The notes under the pieces were generated by a model that did not search any database, was not told the origin of the DNA, and worked only from the letters and a program-made list of their open reading frames with translations. From positions 248,001 through 312,000 of the forward strand of contig NZ_JAJQXW010000001.1 in NCBI RefSeq assembly GCF_021246445.1: a DNA stretch of 64,000 nt, in the 5' to 3' direction. Within the stretch, counting starts at the first letter, position 1. Every line of letters starts with the position of its first letter. Shown here piece after piece: positions 1-8,985 of the stretch. This DNA comes from Rhabdothermincola salaria. GTDB lineage: Bacteria > Actinomycetota > Acidimicrobiia > Acidimicrobiales > Acidimicrobilacustridaceae. The position numbers were made by a program, and so were the translations under genes.

Positions 1-3
1 TCC

Positions 4-744
4 ATGAACGTGACCACTGCGACCCTCACCCTGCTCCCGCCTCAGCGGCTCGGTGTCCTCCTCTCGGAGGGGCGACACGCCCGCGGTCGTTCGCTGACCG
101 ACGTGGCGTCGGCGTGCTCCTTCGACGAGGAGGAGCTGGACGCCCTCGAGCGCGGCGACCTGCGTCTCGCCGACGATCAGGTCCAGCCCGTCCTCGACGC
201 CTACGGCGTCCCCGTCGAAGAGCTGATCCCCGCCCGCAGCCAGGTGGTGGTCGACCTCGACCAGGGGCAGCTCCTCGTCGCCGAGGAAGCGGCCGCCATC
301 GACACGTCGGCCCCCACCGCCGACGAGGTCCTCTCGGCCTATCTCTCGCTCGTCTACACGCTGCGCCACGCCGATCCGGGCACGCCGCTCGTGCTGCGCC
401 AGTACGACGTTGCCGTGCTGTCGCGTGCCCTGCGCCTCGCCGAGCCGGACGTCGAGGCCCGCCTCACCGGCCTCATGCGCCAGCCGAGCACCGACCTGAG
501 CCTGTTCCACCGGCTGCTGCGCTCGAAGCTCGTCTTCCCCGTGGTGGGCGCCGTCGTCATCGCCACCGGGGTGGGCACCGTGCTGGTGCTGCGCGCCGGC
601 GACGAGGCCACCCCGCCGCCGGAGCCGGCCACCCGGCCCTCTGCGGTCGAGGCACCCGTCGACCCGTCCGTGTCGCTCATCCCCGGCGCGGTGCAGGAAC
701 GCAACCCCGACGGTTCCCCCGGAGCGGTGCAGGTCGATCCCTGA
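4..744 (+). CDS. Membrane-anchored helix-turn-helix protein
   Basis: This is a 246-residue protein. Residues about 13-50 look like a Cro/XRE-type helix-turn-helix (SLTDVASAC followed by DEEELDALERG). One hydrophobic segment spans about 177-197. The tail after it is Pro-rich and presumably extracytoplasmic. An N-terminal DNA-binding-like domain, one membrane segment and an outside tail resemble RodZ-like and other membrane HTH regulators; I cannot name it further. The ATG lies 3 bases from the window edge, so a longer upstream start cannot be excluded. The stop codon overlaps a small dyad at 730-748. Confidence 0.6.
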   Translation: MNVTTATLTLLPPQRLGVLLSEGRHARGRSLTDVASACSFDEEELDALERGDLRLADDQVQPVLDAYGVPVEELIPARSQVVVDLDQGQLLVAEEAAAIDTSAPTADEVLSAYLSLVYTLRHADPGTPLVLRQYDVAVLSRALRLAEPDVEARLTGLMRQPSTDLSLFHRLLRSKLVFPVVGAVVIATGVGTVLVLRAGDEATPPPEPATRPSAVEAPVDPSVSLIPGAVQERNPDGSPGAVQVDP

Positions 745-748
745 CCTG
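730..748 (+). terminator. Small hairpin over the stop codon of the HTH protein
   Basis: CAGGTC (730-735) pairs with GACCTG (743-748) around a 7-base loop; the TGA stop is at 742-744, at the loop/stem junction. There is no T-tract. Only 6 bp, so the terminator call is tentative, but the same arrangement recurs at other gene ends here. Confidence 0.3.
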
Positions 749-807
749 GCCGGGCCGGTCACCTCGACCGTGCCCGGCGCGGTCTCCCCGGCCTCCCCAC
801 GCAGTGC

Positions 808-813
808 GATGAT
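808..813 (+). promoter_or_regulatory. Possible -10 element for the NUDIX gene
   Basis: GATGAT ends 6 bases before the ATG at 820. The first base differs from the TANNNT form seen at other genes here. No convincing -35. If real, the transcript starts at or next to the ATG. Confidence 0.3.
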
Positions 814-819
814 GGCGCG

Positions 820-1305
820 ATGCGCGACTGGCTCGTGGGCGGTGCAGTCATGGAGGGCCCCGATGGGCTCCTGCTCGTCCAGAACCGGCGCCGCGACGGC
901 CGCCACGACTGGAGCCCGCCCGGAGGCGTGATCGACCGCGGCGAGTCCCTCGTCGAGGGCCTCACCCGGGAGGTCCTCGAGGAGACAGGCCTGACGGTCA
1001 CCGAGTGGGCCGGTCCCCTCTACGAGATCGAGGCCGAGGCCCCCACGCTCGGGTGGCGCCTGCGGGTCGAGGCCTGGAGGGCGGTCAGCTGGCGGGGCGA
1101 CCTCGTCGTCGACGACCCCGACGGCATCGTGGTCGACGCCCGCTGGGTGAGCACCACCGACTGCGCCCTCCACCTCGCCGAGGCGTCGCCCTGGGTGGCC
1201 GACCCGGTGCAGGAGTGGCTGGCCGAACCGTGGGCCGGGCGACGCCGGTACGGGTACCGGATCGTCGGGCGCGATCCCCGGGCGTTGGAGGTCACCCGGG
1301 TGTGA
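820..1305 (+). CDS. NUDIX hydrolase
   Basis: A 161-residue NUDIX protein, expected to hydrolyse a nucleoside diphosphate linked to another moiety. The NUDIX box is complete at residues 36-58: G36, E42, then REVLEETGL (50-58), which supplies the metal-binding glutamates. The substrate cannot be deduced. The stop TGA (1303-1305) overlaps the GTG start of dinB, so the two are probably translationally coupled. A role in nucleotide-pool cleaning beside a lesion-bypass polymerase is suggestive only. The short 5' gap contains no clear ribosome site but a possible -10 hexamer six bases from the ATG. Confidence 0.88.
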   Translation: MRDWLVGGAVMEGPDGLLLVQNRRRDGRHDWSPPGGVIDRGESLVEGLTREVLEETGLTVTEWAGPLYEIEAEAPTLGWRLRVEAWRAVSWRGDLVVDDPDGIVVDARWVSTTDCALHLAEASPWVADPVQEWLAEPWAGRRRYGYRIVGRDPRALEVTRV

Positions 1306-2582
1306 CCGTCCGCGACCGCCCGACGATCCTGCACGTCGACATGGACGCCTTCTTCGTGTCGGTGGAGCTGCTCGACCGTCCTGAGCTTCGGGGCCGTCCC
1401 GTCGTCGTGGGCGGGCAGGGCGAACGGGGTGTCGTGGCCGCCGCCTCCTACGAGGCGAGGGCCTTCGGCGTGCACTCGGCCATGCCCTCGGTCAGGGCCC
1501 GCCGCCTGTGCCCACACGCCGTGTTCCTCGCCGGACGTCACGCGCGCTACGCCGAGGTCAGCGCCGAGGTGATGACGATCTTCCGCCAGGTCACCCCGCT
1601 CGTCGAACCCCTCTCGCTCGACGAGGCGTTCCTCGACGTGGCGGGGGCCGAGCGTCGGATGGGTCCGGCCCCGACCATCGCCGCTCGCCTGCGGGCCCGG
1701 GTGCTCGACGAGGTCGGCCTCACCTGCTCGGTGGGGGTGGCCGCCACGAAGTTCGTGGCCAAGCTGGCCACCGAGGACGCCAAGCCCGGCGTGTCCGAGG
1801 CCGGCCCGGTCCTCGGCGACGGCGTGAGGGTGGTGGCTCCGGGCGACACGCTGGCGTTCCTGCACCCCCTGCCCGTCCGGGCCCTGTGGGGCGTGGGACC
1901 GGCCACCCTGAACCGGCTCGGGCGCCTGGGCATCGTCACCGTCGGGGACCTGGCGGCCACCGATCGGGGCATGCTGGTCGGGGCGCTCGGCCGGGCCCAG
2001 GGCCAGCACCTGCACGATCTCGCCAACGGGCTCGACCCGCGGCCGGTGGTGGCGGACCGACGACCCAAGTCGATCGGCCACGAGGAGACCTTCGCCCGGG
2101 ACCTGCACCGGCGCGGCGAGCTCGAGCGGGAGCTGACCGGTCTGAGCGACGCCGTCGCGGCCCGCCTCCGGGCCCATGGGGTGGCTGGGCGCACGATCAC
2201 GATCAAGGTCCGTTTCGGCGACTTCCACACCATCACCCGGTCGACGACGCTCGACGGGCCCGTGGACGACGCCTCGGCGGTGCGGCGGGCGGCGAGGGGC
2301 CTGCTCGACGGTGTCGACCCGGCGCCGGGCGTGCGCCTGCTGGGCGTGTCGGTCAGCGGTCTCGGCCCGGGGGGCATCCGCCAGCTGTCCCTCGACGATG
2401 CGGTCGACGAGCGGGTGGGTTGGGCCGGGGCCAGCCGGACGGTCGACGAGATCCGAGCCCGGTTCGGCGCCGACGCCATCGGCCCCGCCGCCCTGGCTCG
2501 GCCCGACGGGCTGGACGTGAAGGGCCCGGGACGTCAGCAGTGGGGCCCCGGTGCCGAGGCCGCTCCGGAGGACGTCGGGTGA
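1302..2582 (+). CDS. dinB: DNA polymerase IV (Y-family translesion polymerase)
   Basis: A 426-residue Y-family polymerase. The catalytic motifs are present: DMDAFFVSVE near the N-terminus and SLDEAFLDV further in, which provide the metal-binding Asp/Glu residues. They are followed by the thumb helix-hairpin-helix region (WGVGPATLNRLG) and a little-finger domain. Near residue 365, RQLSLDD resembles the beta-clamp-binding motif QLxLF in weakened form. The reading frame is open further upstream, but the family N-terminus (TILHVDMDAFF) and the GTGA overlap with the NUDIX stop fix the GTG at 1302. No LexA-type operator was noticed; expression probably follows the NUDIX gene. Confidence 0.93.
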   Translation: MTVRDRPTILHVDMDAFFVSVELLDRPELRGRPVVVGGQGERGVVAAASYEARAFGVHSAMPSVRARRLCPHAVFLAGRHARYAEVSAEVMTIFRQVTPLVEPLSLDEAFLDVAGAERRMGPAPTIAARLRARVLDEVGLTCSVGVAATKFVAKLATEDAKPGVSEAGPVLGDGVRVVAPGDTLAFLHPLPVRALWGVGPATLNRLGRLGIVTVGDLAATDRGMLVGALGRAQGQHLHDLANGLDPRPVVADRRPKSIGHEETFARDLHRRGELERELTGLSDAVAARLRAHGVAGRTITIKVRFGDFHTITRSTTLDGPVDDASAVRRAARGLLDGVDPAPGVRLLGVSVSGLGPGGIRQLSLDDAVDERVGWAGASRTVDEIRARFGADAIGPAALARPDGLDVKGPGRQQWGPGAEAAPEDVG

Positions 2583-2717
2583 CGAAGTGGGGTGTCGCAG
2601 AACCCCTGCTGACGACGAGAAGTCAGATTTCGTCGCGGTCCGCGTTGTCGCCCGGCACGTTTGGTGGGAAGATGGGTCTCCCGGGACACACTTGGGTTGG
2701 TTGAAGGGGTCGAGACG

Positions 2718-3098
2718 GTGCCGCTATCCGAGGACGAACAGCGAATCCTCAGCGAGATCGAGCAGCAGCTCTACCAGTCTGATCCCTCGCTGGCCCGCGA
2801 CATCGCCGACACCACCGTCTACACCTCGGCGTACCGCAACCTGAAGTGGTCGTTGCTCGGGCTGGTGGTCGGTCTCGTGGGCCTGGTGCTCACCCTGGGC
2901 ACCTCGTACTTCCTCGCCTTCGGCGGCTTCCTGGTCATGTTGGTGTCGGCCCTCGCTGCCGAACGCAACGCCCGGCGCCTCGGCAAGGTGGGCATGCAGC
3001 AGATGACCCAGTCGACCAAGGTCGCCGGCCTGCGTGACGCCCTCGGCAACACCAACTCGCGCCTCAAGGACCGCATGCGGCGCGACGACGACGCCTGA
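2718..3098 (+). CDS. DUF3040 small membrane protein
   Basis: A 126-residue protein starting PLSEDEQRIL, the signature opening of the actinobacterial DUF3040 family. It has an acidic N-terminal helix, two adjacent hydrophobic segments (about 44-61 and 64-80) and a basic C-terminal tail, so it is probably a small inner-membrane protein with both ends in the cytoplasm. Function is unknown. GTG 2718 is chosen because the family motif begins there and GAAGGGG (2703-2709) lies at ribosome-site distance; the frame is open further upstream. The gene converges on the transglutaminase operon. Confidence 0.8.
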   Translation: MPLSEDEQRILSEIEQQLYQSDPSLARDIADTTVYTSAYRNLKWSLLGLVVGLVGLVLTLGTSYFLAFGGFLVMLVSALAAERNARRLGKVGMQQMTQSTKVAGLRDALGNTNSRLKDRMRRDDDA

Positions 3099-3141
3099 CG
3101 GGCACCCGCCCGCACCGTCTCGACCATCGCCGGAGACCGCC

Positions 3142-3162
3142 GCCCAGGTGTCGCGCCTGGGC
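3142..3162. terminator. Hairpin between convergent genes
   Basis: GCCCAGG (3142-3148) and CCTGGGC (3156-3162) form a perfect 7-bp stem with a 7-base loop in the 134-bp gap between the convergent DUF3040 and transglutaminase genes. It could serve both strands. No T-tract. Confidence 0.45.
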
Positions 3163-3232
3163 CGAGCCAGCCCTCCCTCGGCGGTGAGCAGGAGTGCCCG
3201 GAACCGGTGGCCGGGGCCGCGATGGGGGCGGA

Positions 3233-5677
3233 TCAGCCGTGAGGGCGATCGACGTGATGGCGTCGGGGAGCCCGGTCGGCACCGAGCCGGGGGTCGAGCG
3301 CCGCCAACCACCGACGCCAGCGGGGCAGCCGCTCGGCGACGCAGGCCCTGACCTCGCCGGCGTCGGCTCGGGCCGCGTCGGCCAGGGCCTGGTCGGGCCC
3401 GTTCGGCGCATAGGCAGCGGTGTCGGCGGCGTCGGCCAACCGGTGGAGCGCGGCGGCCTGATCGGGGAGGGCGGCACTGACGCGGCTGGCGGTCTCGGCG
3501 TGGGTCTCGCCCGGACGGGGTGAGAGCCGAGCCAGCGCGAGGTCGTCGGCGACCTCGCGCCAGGTCACGCGGATCTCGGCGGAGGGATCGCCGTGGGCGG
3601 CGTGGCGGCGCCGCCGCTGGGTGAGCGCGCGTCGTCCCGGCACGAGGGCGAGATACCCGGCCGCCGCGGCCAGGAGCAGCACGACGGCGAGGGCGAGGGT
3701 GCCGGCCCCGCCACGACCCGAGGTCGTATCCGCTCCGGCGGCGCCCTCGCTGTTCAGGACGTCGCCGGCTTCCTCGCCGGGGAGGCTGTCGGGGGTCTCC
3801 GGTGTCACGGGCGGCGCCGGCTCGCCCTCGGCCCCCTCGGGTGGGGTGGGCTCGGTGCCTCCGGTGGCAGGCGCCACCTGCGAGGCGCTCTGGCCGGTGT
3901 AGGCCTCGGCGTTGGGCGCACCTCGGCCCGGTGTGGGTTCGAACGGGACCCACCCGTACTCGCCGAGGTAGACCTCGGGCCAGGCGTGCGCGTTGCGCCC
4001 CCGCACCTGGAAGGTGGTGGTGCCCTCGGCCTCGTCGGTGCCCAGCTCGTCGCCCCACGTGAAGCCCACGGCCACGCGGGCGGGGATCCCGAGGGAACGG
4101 GCCATGGCGGCGAATGTCCCGGCGAACTGCTCGCAGTACCCCCGGCGGTTCTCCAGGAAGGCCACGATGGCGTTCCCGCTGTGCCCGGAGTCGACCTCGA
4201 GGTCGTAGGTGAAGCCACCCGAGGTCCGGAAGAAGTCCTGCAGGGCCAGGACCTGCTCGTAGCGGGTGGTGGCCCCGGCCGCGGCGACGACCTCGCGCGC
4301 GGTGGCGCTGGCCACCTCGGGGAAGTCCTCCGGTAGGTCGAGGGCGTCGCCCACCGAGTCCGGCAGAGCCGGGTCCGCTCGCTGCAGTTGCTCCGCGCTC
4401 CACGTGGGGACGAGGGACTCGACGGTGTAGCTGGCCCCGTCGGCATCGGCGAGGTCGGGGTCGACGATCAGGGTGGAGGTCTCCGCCTGATAGCTCACCG
4501 GCAGGTCCGCCGAGACCCCGACGGGCACGGCCGCGGCGGGCAGCCACAGCGTCGAGAGGCTCTGGATGCGGAACTCCTGGTCCACCTGTTCGACCGAGCG
4601 GCTGGGGAAGGAAGGCACGGGAAGCCGGTTCTGCACCCGGTCGTAGGTGCCGCTGGATCGCCAGATGACGCCGTCGAAGTCGTCGAGGGCGGTCATCCGC
4701 CAGTACGCCGGCACCGGGCTCGACACCTGGAAGACCTCGCTCTCGCTGCGCTGCACGAGGCGGCTGCGGATGTCGACCAGCGGGCTGACGGTGACCCGCC
4801 CGTCGTCCTCCTGCAACCCGCGCCAGTCGACGATGGCGTCGGAGTCGGCGCCGGGCAGCCGGGGACCGAGCAGCACGCCGGCGACGAGCGCCATGGCCAC
4901 GATCACCACCCCGACACCGAGGAGGGCCCGCCCGCCGGTGGCGCGCTCGCTCGTGACCCACCCGTTGCTGCGCTCCAGGCGCACGACCCGGTGCAAGAGC
5001 GCGAAGACCAAGGCCGCCGCCACGTACACGACGGCGCTGGCCACCCTCTGACGTCCACCGGCGAGCAAGGTGGCGAACACGAAGAGGGTGAGCGACGGCA
5101 CCACGGCGTCGCGTGACGACCACAGTCGGAACGCCGCCCAGTCGGCCAGGAAGGCGCCGACCCCGACGGCGAGGGCAGCGGCCACGACGAATCCGGTGAG
5201 CACGGGAGCGGGGGCGACCAGCTCGCTGAACGCCGACCACGAGCGGTCGAGCTCGAGCCGGGCGGCGTCGAGCGTGGAGGGGGTGGGGACCAGGGCGAAG
5301 GTCGTCTCGCGGAAGAACAGCCAGGTGGCCACGAGGACCCAGGCCGCGGCGACGGCGAGGAACGACAGGGCGATGCCCACGCCGCGTCGGCGCAGGACGG
5401 CGCTGAGCACGTGGACGGCGCCGGCGATGACCAAGAGAGGCCAGAGGAAGTCGAAGGAGTCGAAGATGCGGGCGAAGCCGTACACCCCGGCAGCGGTGAG
5501 GGCGCCCAGCGCCACCTCGGCGCCGAGCAGGTGCGGCGGGCGGTCGGCCCCCCGACGGGCCGGGCGGGCCGGGCGCGTGCCTCCGAAGCGATCGGCCCGG
5601 GCGTCGGGCGGTGGCTCGAGCGCAGGGGCCGGCGCGGGCCCGTCGGGCGGGGGAGGAGGCGGCGAGGTGATGGTCAT
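3233..5677 (-). CDS. TgpA-like membrane transglutaminase
   Basis: An 814-residue protein with a Pro-rich N-terminus, about five to six transmembrane segments in the first 240 residues, a large external region, a transglutaminase-like domain, a Pro/Glu/Gly-rich linker, one more membrane segment and a cytoplasmic C-terminal domain. Cys515 in RRGYCEQFAG and His near 562 in GRNAHAWPEVY, followed by FEPTPG, match the Cys-His-Asp/Glu catalytic set. This is the TgpA (DUF3488 plus transglutaminase) architecture, usual partner of DUF58 and MoxR proteins. The substrate is unknown. The start ATG (5677) overlaps the DUF58 stop by ATGA; the frame is open far upstream, but that part shadows the DUF58 gene. 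Confidence 0.87.
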   Translation of the reverse strand: MTITSPPPPPPDGPAPAPALEPPPDARADRFGGTRPARPARRGADRPPHLLGAEVALGALTAAGVYGFARIFDSFDFLWPLLVIAGAVHVLSAVLRRRGVGIALSFLAVAAAWVLVATWLFFRETTFALVPTPSTLDAARLELDRSWSAFSELVAPAPVLTGFVVAAALAVGVGAFLADWAAFRLWSSRDAVVPSLTLFVFATLLAGGRQRVASAVVYVAAALVFALLHRVVRLERSNGWVTSERATGGRALLGVGVVIVAMALVAGVLLGPRLPGADSDAIVDWRGLQEDDGRVTVSPLVDIRSRLVQRSESEVFQVSSPVPAYWRMTALDDFDGVIWRSSGTYDRVQNRLPVPSFPSRSVEQVDQEFRIQSLSTLWLPAAAVPVGVSADLPVSYQAETSTLIVDPDLADADGASYTVESLVPTWSAEQLQRADPALPDSVGDALDLPEDFPEVASATAREVVAAAGATTRYEQVLALQDFFRTSGGFTYDLEVDSGHSGNAIVAFLENRRGYCEQFAGTFAAMARSLGIPARVAVGFTWGDELGTDEAEGTTTFQVRGRNAHAWPEVYLGEYGWVPFEPTPGRGAPNAEAYTGQSASQVAPATGGTEPTPPEGAEGEPAPPVTPETPDSLPGEEAGDVLNSEGAAGADTTSGRGGAGTLALAVVLLLAAAAGYLALVPGRRALTQRRRRHAAHGDPSAEIRVTWREVADDLALARLSPRPGETHAETASRVSAALPDQAAALHRLADAADTAAYAPNGPDQALADAARADAGEVRACVAERLPRWRRWLAALDPRLGADRAPRRHHVDRPHG

Positions 5678-6882
5678 GGTCGGCTCCCCACCGGGCGCGC
5701 CGTCGACGTGGATCGGGAGCGGCGTTGGACCTCGGCCCAGGCCGCGGCGAACGCGGTGTCCGGTGCGACACGGAGCACCCGGAGGCCTCCGGGTCCCGGG
5801 CTGGTCTGGGGGGAGGCGGCGGTCACCCGGTCGAAGCCCACCGCCATCGCTGCGCCGTAGCGCCGGCCCAGCCGGCCCAGCTGTTCCAGATCGGCGTCGG
5901 TGAACAGGCCTCCCACCACCACCAGCGCGCCACCGGTGGTGCCGGCGGCGAGGGTGTCCAGCGTGCGGCGGAAGCCGCCCTCGCCGGTCGGTCCGATGCA
6001 GGCCAGGTGCTCGAGGACGGCTTCGGCGTGGCCGTGGCCGGCGGCGAAGCCCGAGTCGGCACCGTCGGTGGCGAGGTAGCGGATGAGGTCCTGGCGTCGG
6101 GCTCCGGCGGTGACGAGGCTGGCGGCGGCGGACACCGCTCGCTCGAGGGTGACCTCGTCGTGGCGCGTGACCCGGGCGTCGAGCACGAGCGTCGCTCGCC
6201 CCTGCCAGGGCAACTCGTCCTGGCGCACCATGAGCTCGTCGTGGCGAGCGGTGGAAGGCCAGTGCACCCGCCGGAGGTCGTCGCCCACCACGTAGGCGCG
6301 CAGGGCGTAGAAGTCCTCGCCCGACCGACCCAGCGCATTGGGGTGCTCGGCGCCGGCCATGGGATCGTTGCCCGACGTGAGGGGAAGGGGCGACACGGCC
6401 TCGACCCTTGGGTACACGATCAGCTCGGAGATCCCCGTGGCCGGCATGACCAACCGGGCCAGGCCCAGGGGGTCGGCGATCTCGACCTCGAGCGGCCCGA
6501 TGGAGACGACGCCGCGCCGCTCGGTGGGGAAGCGGTAGGCGGCCCTCGCCGACCCGCCGGGTCGGAGCGGGTTCACGACGAGCAGCGCGCCCCGGGTGCC
6601 CGACACGCGATCGCGCAGGGTGAGCAGCGGCGAGCGTCGTCGCCCCCGATTGGTGACGTGCAGGTCGATGCGCGACGGGGAGCCGGCGCTCACCCGTGGT
6701 GGGTGGAGGTCCCGGCTGACCTCGACCGAGATGCGGGTCACGACGAGCCACAGGCCCGAGAGCACCAAGAGCGCAGCCAACACGGCGCCGGCGACGTAGG
6801 CCTCCACGAACCCGAACACGCGCCCGGCGACCAACAGCGCAGCCGCGCTCACACCGGTGAGCCAGCCTCGACGGGTGAGCAC
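5674..6882 (-). CDS. DUF58 domain protein
   Basis: A 402-residue protein with two N-terminal membrane segments (about 8-50), a beta-rich middle and a DUF58 core. GRSGEDFYALRAYVVGDDLRRVHW (about residues 185-208) is the recognisable DUF58 block, with the conserved R-x-Y-x-x-G-D-x-x-R-x-I/V-x-W pattern. A von Willebrand-like fold follows. It sits between moxR and the transglutaminase gene (3 bp after moxR, 4-bp overlap downstream), which is the standard MoxR-DUF58-transglutaminase operon. The biochemical role of the family is not settled; a chaperone or complex-assembly role with the MoxR ATPase is the usual view. Confidence 0.87.
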   Translation of the reverse strand: MLTRRGWLTGVSAAALLVAGRVFGFVEAYVAGAVLAALLVLSGLWLVVTRISVEVSRDLHPPRVSAGSPSRIDLHVTNRGRRRSPLLTLRDRVSGTRGALLVVNPLRPGGSARAAYRFPTERRGVVSIGPLEVEIADPLGLARLVMPATGISELIVYPRVEAVSPLPLTSGNDPMAGAEHPNALGRSGEDFYALRAYVVGDDLRRVHWPSTARHDELMVRQDELPWQGRATLVLDARVTRHDEVTLERAVSAAASLVTAGARRQDLIRYLATDGADSGFAAGHGHAEAVLEHLACIGPTGEGGFRRTLDTLAAGTTGGALVVVGGLFTDADLEQLGRLGRRYGAAMAVGFDRVTAASPQTSPGPGGLRVLRVAPDTAFAAAWAEVQRRSRSTSTARPVGSRP

Positions 6883-6885
6883 GGG

Positions 6886-7854
6886 CTACCCGGCGGTGGG
6901 GACCGGGACGGTGGCGACGACCTCGGCCAGGGCGTCGGCCGCGCCGATGCCCTGGAGCTGGGCTTCGGGCGTGACCATGAGGCGATGGGCGAGCGCCGGT
7001 TCGGTGAGGGCCTTCACGTCGTCGGGCACGACATAGCCCCGTCCCTGGCTGGCGGCTCGGGCCCGGGAGGCCCGCAACAGCGAGAGCGTGGCTCGCGGTG
7101 ACATGCCGAGGGCCAGGTGGGGGTGGTGCCGGGTGGCATCGGCCAGATCGACGAGGTAGCCCCGGACGGCCTCGGAGACGTGGACCGTGCGAGCGGCGGC
7201 GATGAGGCCCTGGACGTCGGCGGCGGTGGCGACCGGCGTCAGCCGGGCGAGCGGTTCCACGTCGCCGTGGGTGTCGAGCACGGCGAGCTCGTCGGCCCGG
7301 CTCGGGTAGCCGATGCTGGCCCGCAGCAGGAATCGGTCGAGCTGGCTCTCCGGCAGCGGGTAGGTGCCTTCGTGCTCGATCGGGTTCTGGGTGGCGATCA
7401 CCATGAACGGCGGACCGAGGGGGTAGGTGACGTTGTCGACGGTCACCTGGTTCTCGGCCATGGCCTCGAGCAGGGCCGACTGCGTCTTGGGTGACGCGCG
7501 GTTGAGCTCGTCGCCCAGCACGATCGATGCGAACACCGCCCCGGGACGGAACTCGAAGTTGTCGGTCGAGCGGTTCCAGACCGTCACGCCGACGACGTCG
7601 CTGGGCAGCAGGTCCGGGGTGAACTGGATGCGTCCGAAGCTGGAGTCGATGGAGGCGGCGAGTGCCTTGGCCAGGGTGGTCTTGCCCACGCCCGGGACGT
7701 CCTCGACCAGGAGGTGGCCCTCGGACACGAGGCAGAGCACGGCGAGCTCGATCACCTCGCGCTTGCCTTGGATCGCCCGGGCCATCGAGTCGGTGATGGA
7801 CCCGAACAGGTCGGCGAACGTGGCGGTGCGGACACCGGCTTCCTGGGTGGTCAA
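6886..7854 (-). CDS. MoxR-family AAA ATPase
   Basis: A 322-residue AAA+ ATPase. Walker A is at DVPGVGKTTLAKALA, Walker B at SIVLGDELNRASPKTQ, and sensor 1 at VIATQNPIEHEGTYPLPESQLDRF, all as in MoxR proteins, followed by the AAA lid domain. It is the first gene of a three-gene minus-strand operon with DUF58 and a transglutaminase. The start is TTG at 7854: an AGGAG lies about 6 bases upstream (complement of 7861-7866), and the protein begins TTQEAG. MoxR proteins are thought to act as chaperones that assemble or mature partner complexes. Confidence 0.93.
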   Translation of the reverse strand: MTTQEAGVRTATFADLFGSITDSMARAIQGKREVIELAVLCLVSEGHLLVEDVPGVGKTTLAKALAASIDSSFGRIQFTPDLLPSDVVGVTVWNRSTDNFEFRPGAVFASIVLGDELNRASPKTQSALLEAMAENQVTVDNVTYPLGPPFMVIATQNPIEHEGTYPLPESQLDRFLLRASIGYPSRADELAVLDTHGDVEPLARLTPVATAADVQGLIAAARTVHVSEAVRGYLVDLADATRHHPHLALGMSPRATLSLLRASRARAASQGRGYVVPDDVKALTEPALAHRLMVTPEAQLQGIGAADALAEVVATVPVPTAG

Positions 7855-8038
7855 GACCGAGCTCCTCTCGGCGGGTGCCGACGGGGCCAGAGGCGGGGGG
7901 GAGGACGGTCCAACTGGGCCATCCGCCCGGTCAGGCTAGGTCGCCGAAGGCGGATCCACGAGGTCGGGGCCGTTGGGCCCGCCCGCGGCCGGCCGGCGAT
8001 CGGTGCCGGGCGCCCCGTCGGCACGGAGTGGCGGTCGG

Positions 8039-8044
8039 TAGGGT
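8039..8044 (+). promoter_or_regulatory. -10 element for the ROK kinase gene
   Basis: TAGGGT ends 8 bases before the GTG at 8053, and there is no ribosome site between them. This predicts a leaderless or nearly leaderless mRNA. No clear -35. Confidence 0.45.
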
Positions 8045-8052
8045 GCCGTGGC

Positions 8053-8976
8053 GTGAACGCCGACGACACAGGGGGAACACCCGCCAGGACGTGCCTGGCC
8101 GTCGACATCGGTGGCACCAAGATGGTCGCCGGGCTGGTCGACGCCGAGGGTGTCGTCCTGGTCCGCCGCCAGGTGCCCACCCGGCGCGACCTCACCGCGC
8201 AGGGCCTGTTCGACCTGCTGGCCGGCGCGGTCGACGAGGTGCTCGCCGCCGGACCGGGGCCCGCCCCGGCCGTCGTCGGCGTGGGCTGCGGAGGGCCCAT
8301 GGCTCCCGGCGGCGTCGACGTCTCACCCCTCAACATCCCGGCGTGGCGGGGGTTCCCCCTGCGCGACCACCTCCGCACCCACACCGGGTTGCCCACCTTC
8401 GTCGACAACGACGCCAAGGCGTTGGCGTTGGCGGAGGGCTGGATCGGTGCCGCCGCCGGCGTCGACGACTTCCTCGCCATGGTCGTCTCCACCGGGGTGG
8501 GGGGCGGGATCGTCCTCGACGGGCGCCTCCTCGACGGCGCCGGGGGCAACGCCGGGCACATCGGCCACGTCGTGGTGGTGCCCGACGGGCGCCGGTGCGC
8601 CTGCGGCGGCGTCGGCTGCCTCGAGGCCGAGGCATCCGGCACCGCCATCGCCGCCATCACCGGGCGCCCTGCTGCCGAGGCGAGCGACGAGGTGCGGCGC
8701 CGCACCGGCGTGCTGGTGGGCCGGGCGGTGGCGTCGGTGGCCAACCTCCTCGACCTGCGCTCGGCGCTGGTCGCCGGCTCGGTGGCCCTGGGGTTCGGCG
8801 AGGTCTTCTTCGCCGCCGCCCAGGGCGAGATCGATCGTCTGGCCCGGCTGGAGTTCTCCCGCGGCACCGTCATCTCACCGGGCGGTCTCGGTGGCGACGG
8901 TCCGCTCGTGGGGGCCGCGGCCGTCGGTTGGCGCGGCTCGGCCGCCGGCGCCGACCGTCCGGGAGGCCGACGGTAG
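8053..8976 (+). CDS. ROK family sugar kinase (glucokinase-like)
   Basis: A 307-residue ROK protein. The ATP phosphate-binding motif DIGGTK is at residues 18-23. The core carries VGCGGPM, a catalytic VDNDAKAL and STGVGGGI. The zinc-binding ROK signature is present: GHIGH (about 168) followed by CACGGVGCLE, giving the His and three Cys ligands. It most likely phosphorylates glucose or a related hexose in the cytosol; the exact sugar cannot be read from sequence. The GTG at 8053 is chosen because DIGGTK sits at the usual distance and a TAGGGT hexamer precedes it. It is transcribed divergently from the moxR operon. Confidence 0.88.
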   Translation: MNADDTGGTPARTCLAVDIGGTKMVAGLVDAEGVVLVRRQVPTRRDLTAQGLFDLLAGAVDEVLAAGPGPAPAVVGVGCGGPMAPGGVDVSPLNIPAWRGFPLRDHLRTHTGLPTFVDNDAKALALAEGWIGAAAGVDDFLAMVVSTGVGGGIVLDGRLLDGAGGNAGHIGHVVVVPDGRRCACGGVGCLEAEASGTAIAAITGRPAAEASDEVRRRTGVLVGRAVASVANLLDLRSALVAGSVALGFGEVFFAAAQGEIDRLARLEFSRGTVISPGGLGGDGPLVGAAAVGWRGSAAGADRPGGRR

Positions 8977-8979
8977 GCT
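8974..8979 (+). promoter_or_regulatory. -10 element for the 100-residue unknown gene
   Basis: TAGGCT begins on the TAG stop of the ROK gene and ends 6 bases before the ATG at 8986. This suggests a leaderless transcript starting at the ATG, separate from ROK transcription. Confidence 0.45.
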
Positions 8980-8985
8980 CGGGTC

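Noticed and set aside
1302-1320. Possible SOS operator for dinB
   Set aside because: No LexA-type palindrome found; dinB overlaps the NUDIX gene.
3938-3962. GGTTCGA sequence resembling a tRNA T-loop
   Set aside because: It lies inside the transglutaminase gene (coding the FEPTPG motif) and no cloverleaf can be drawn.
2724-5771. A 1015-residue minus-strand frame overlapping the transglutaminase gene
   Set aside because: Arg/Pro/Gly-rich shadow; the transglutaminase frame carries the real motifs.
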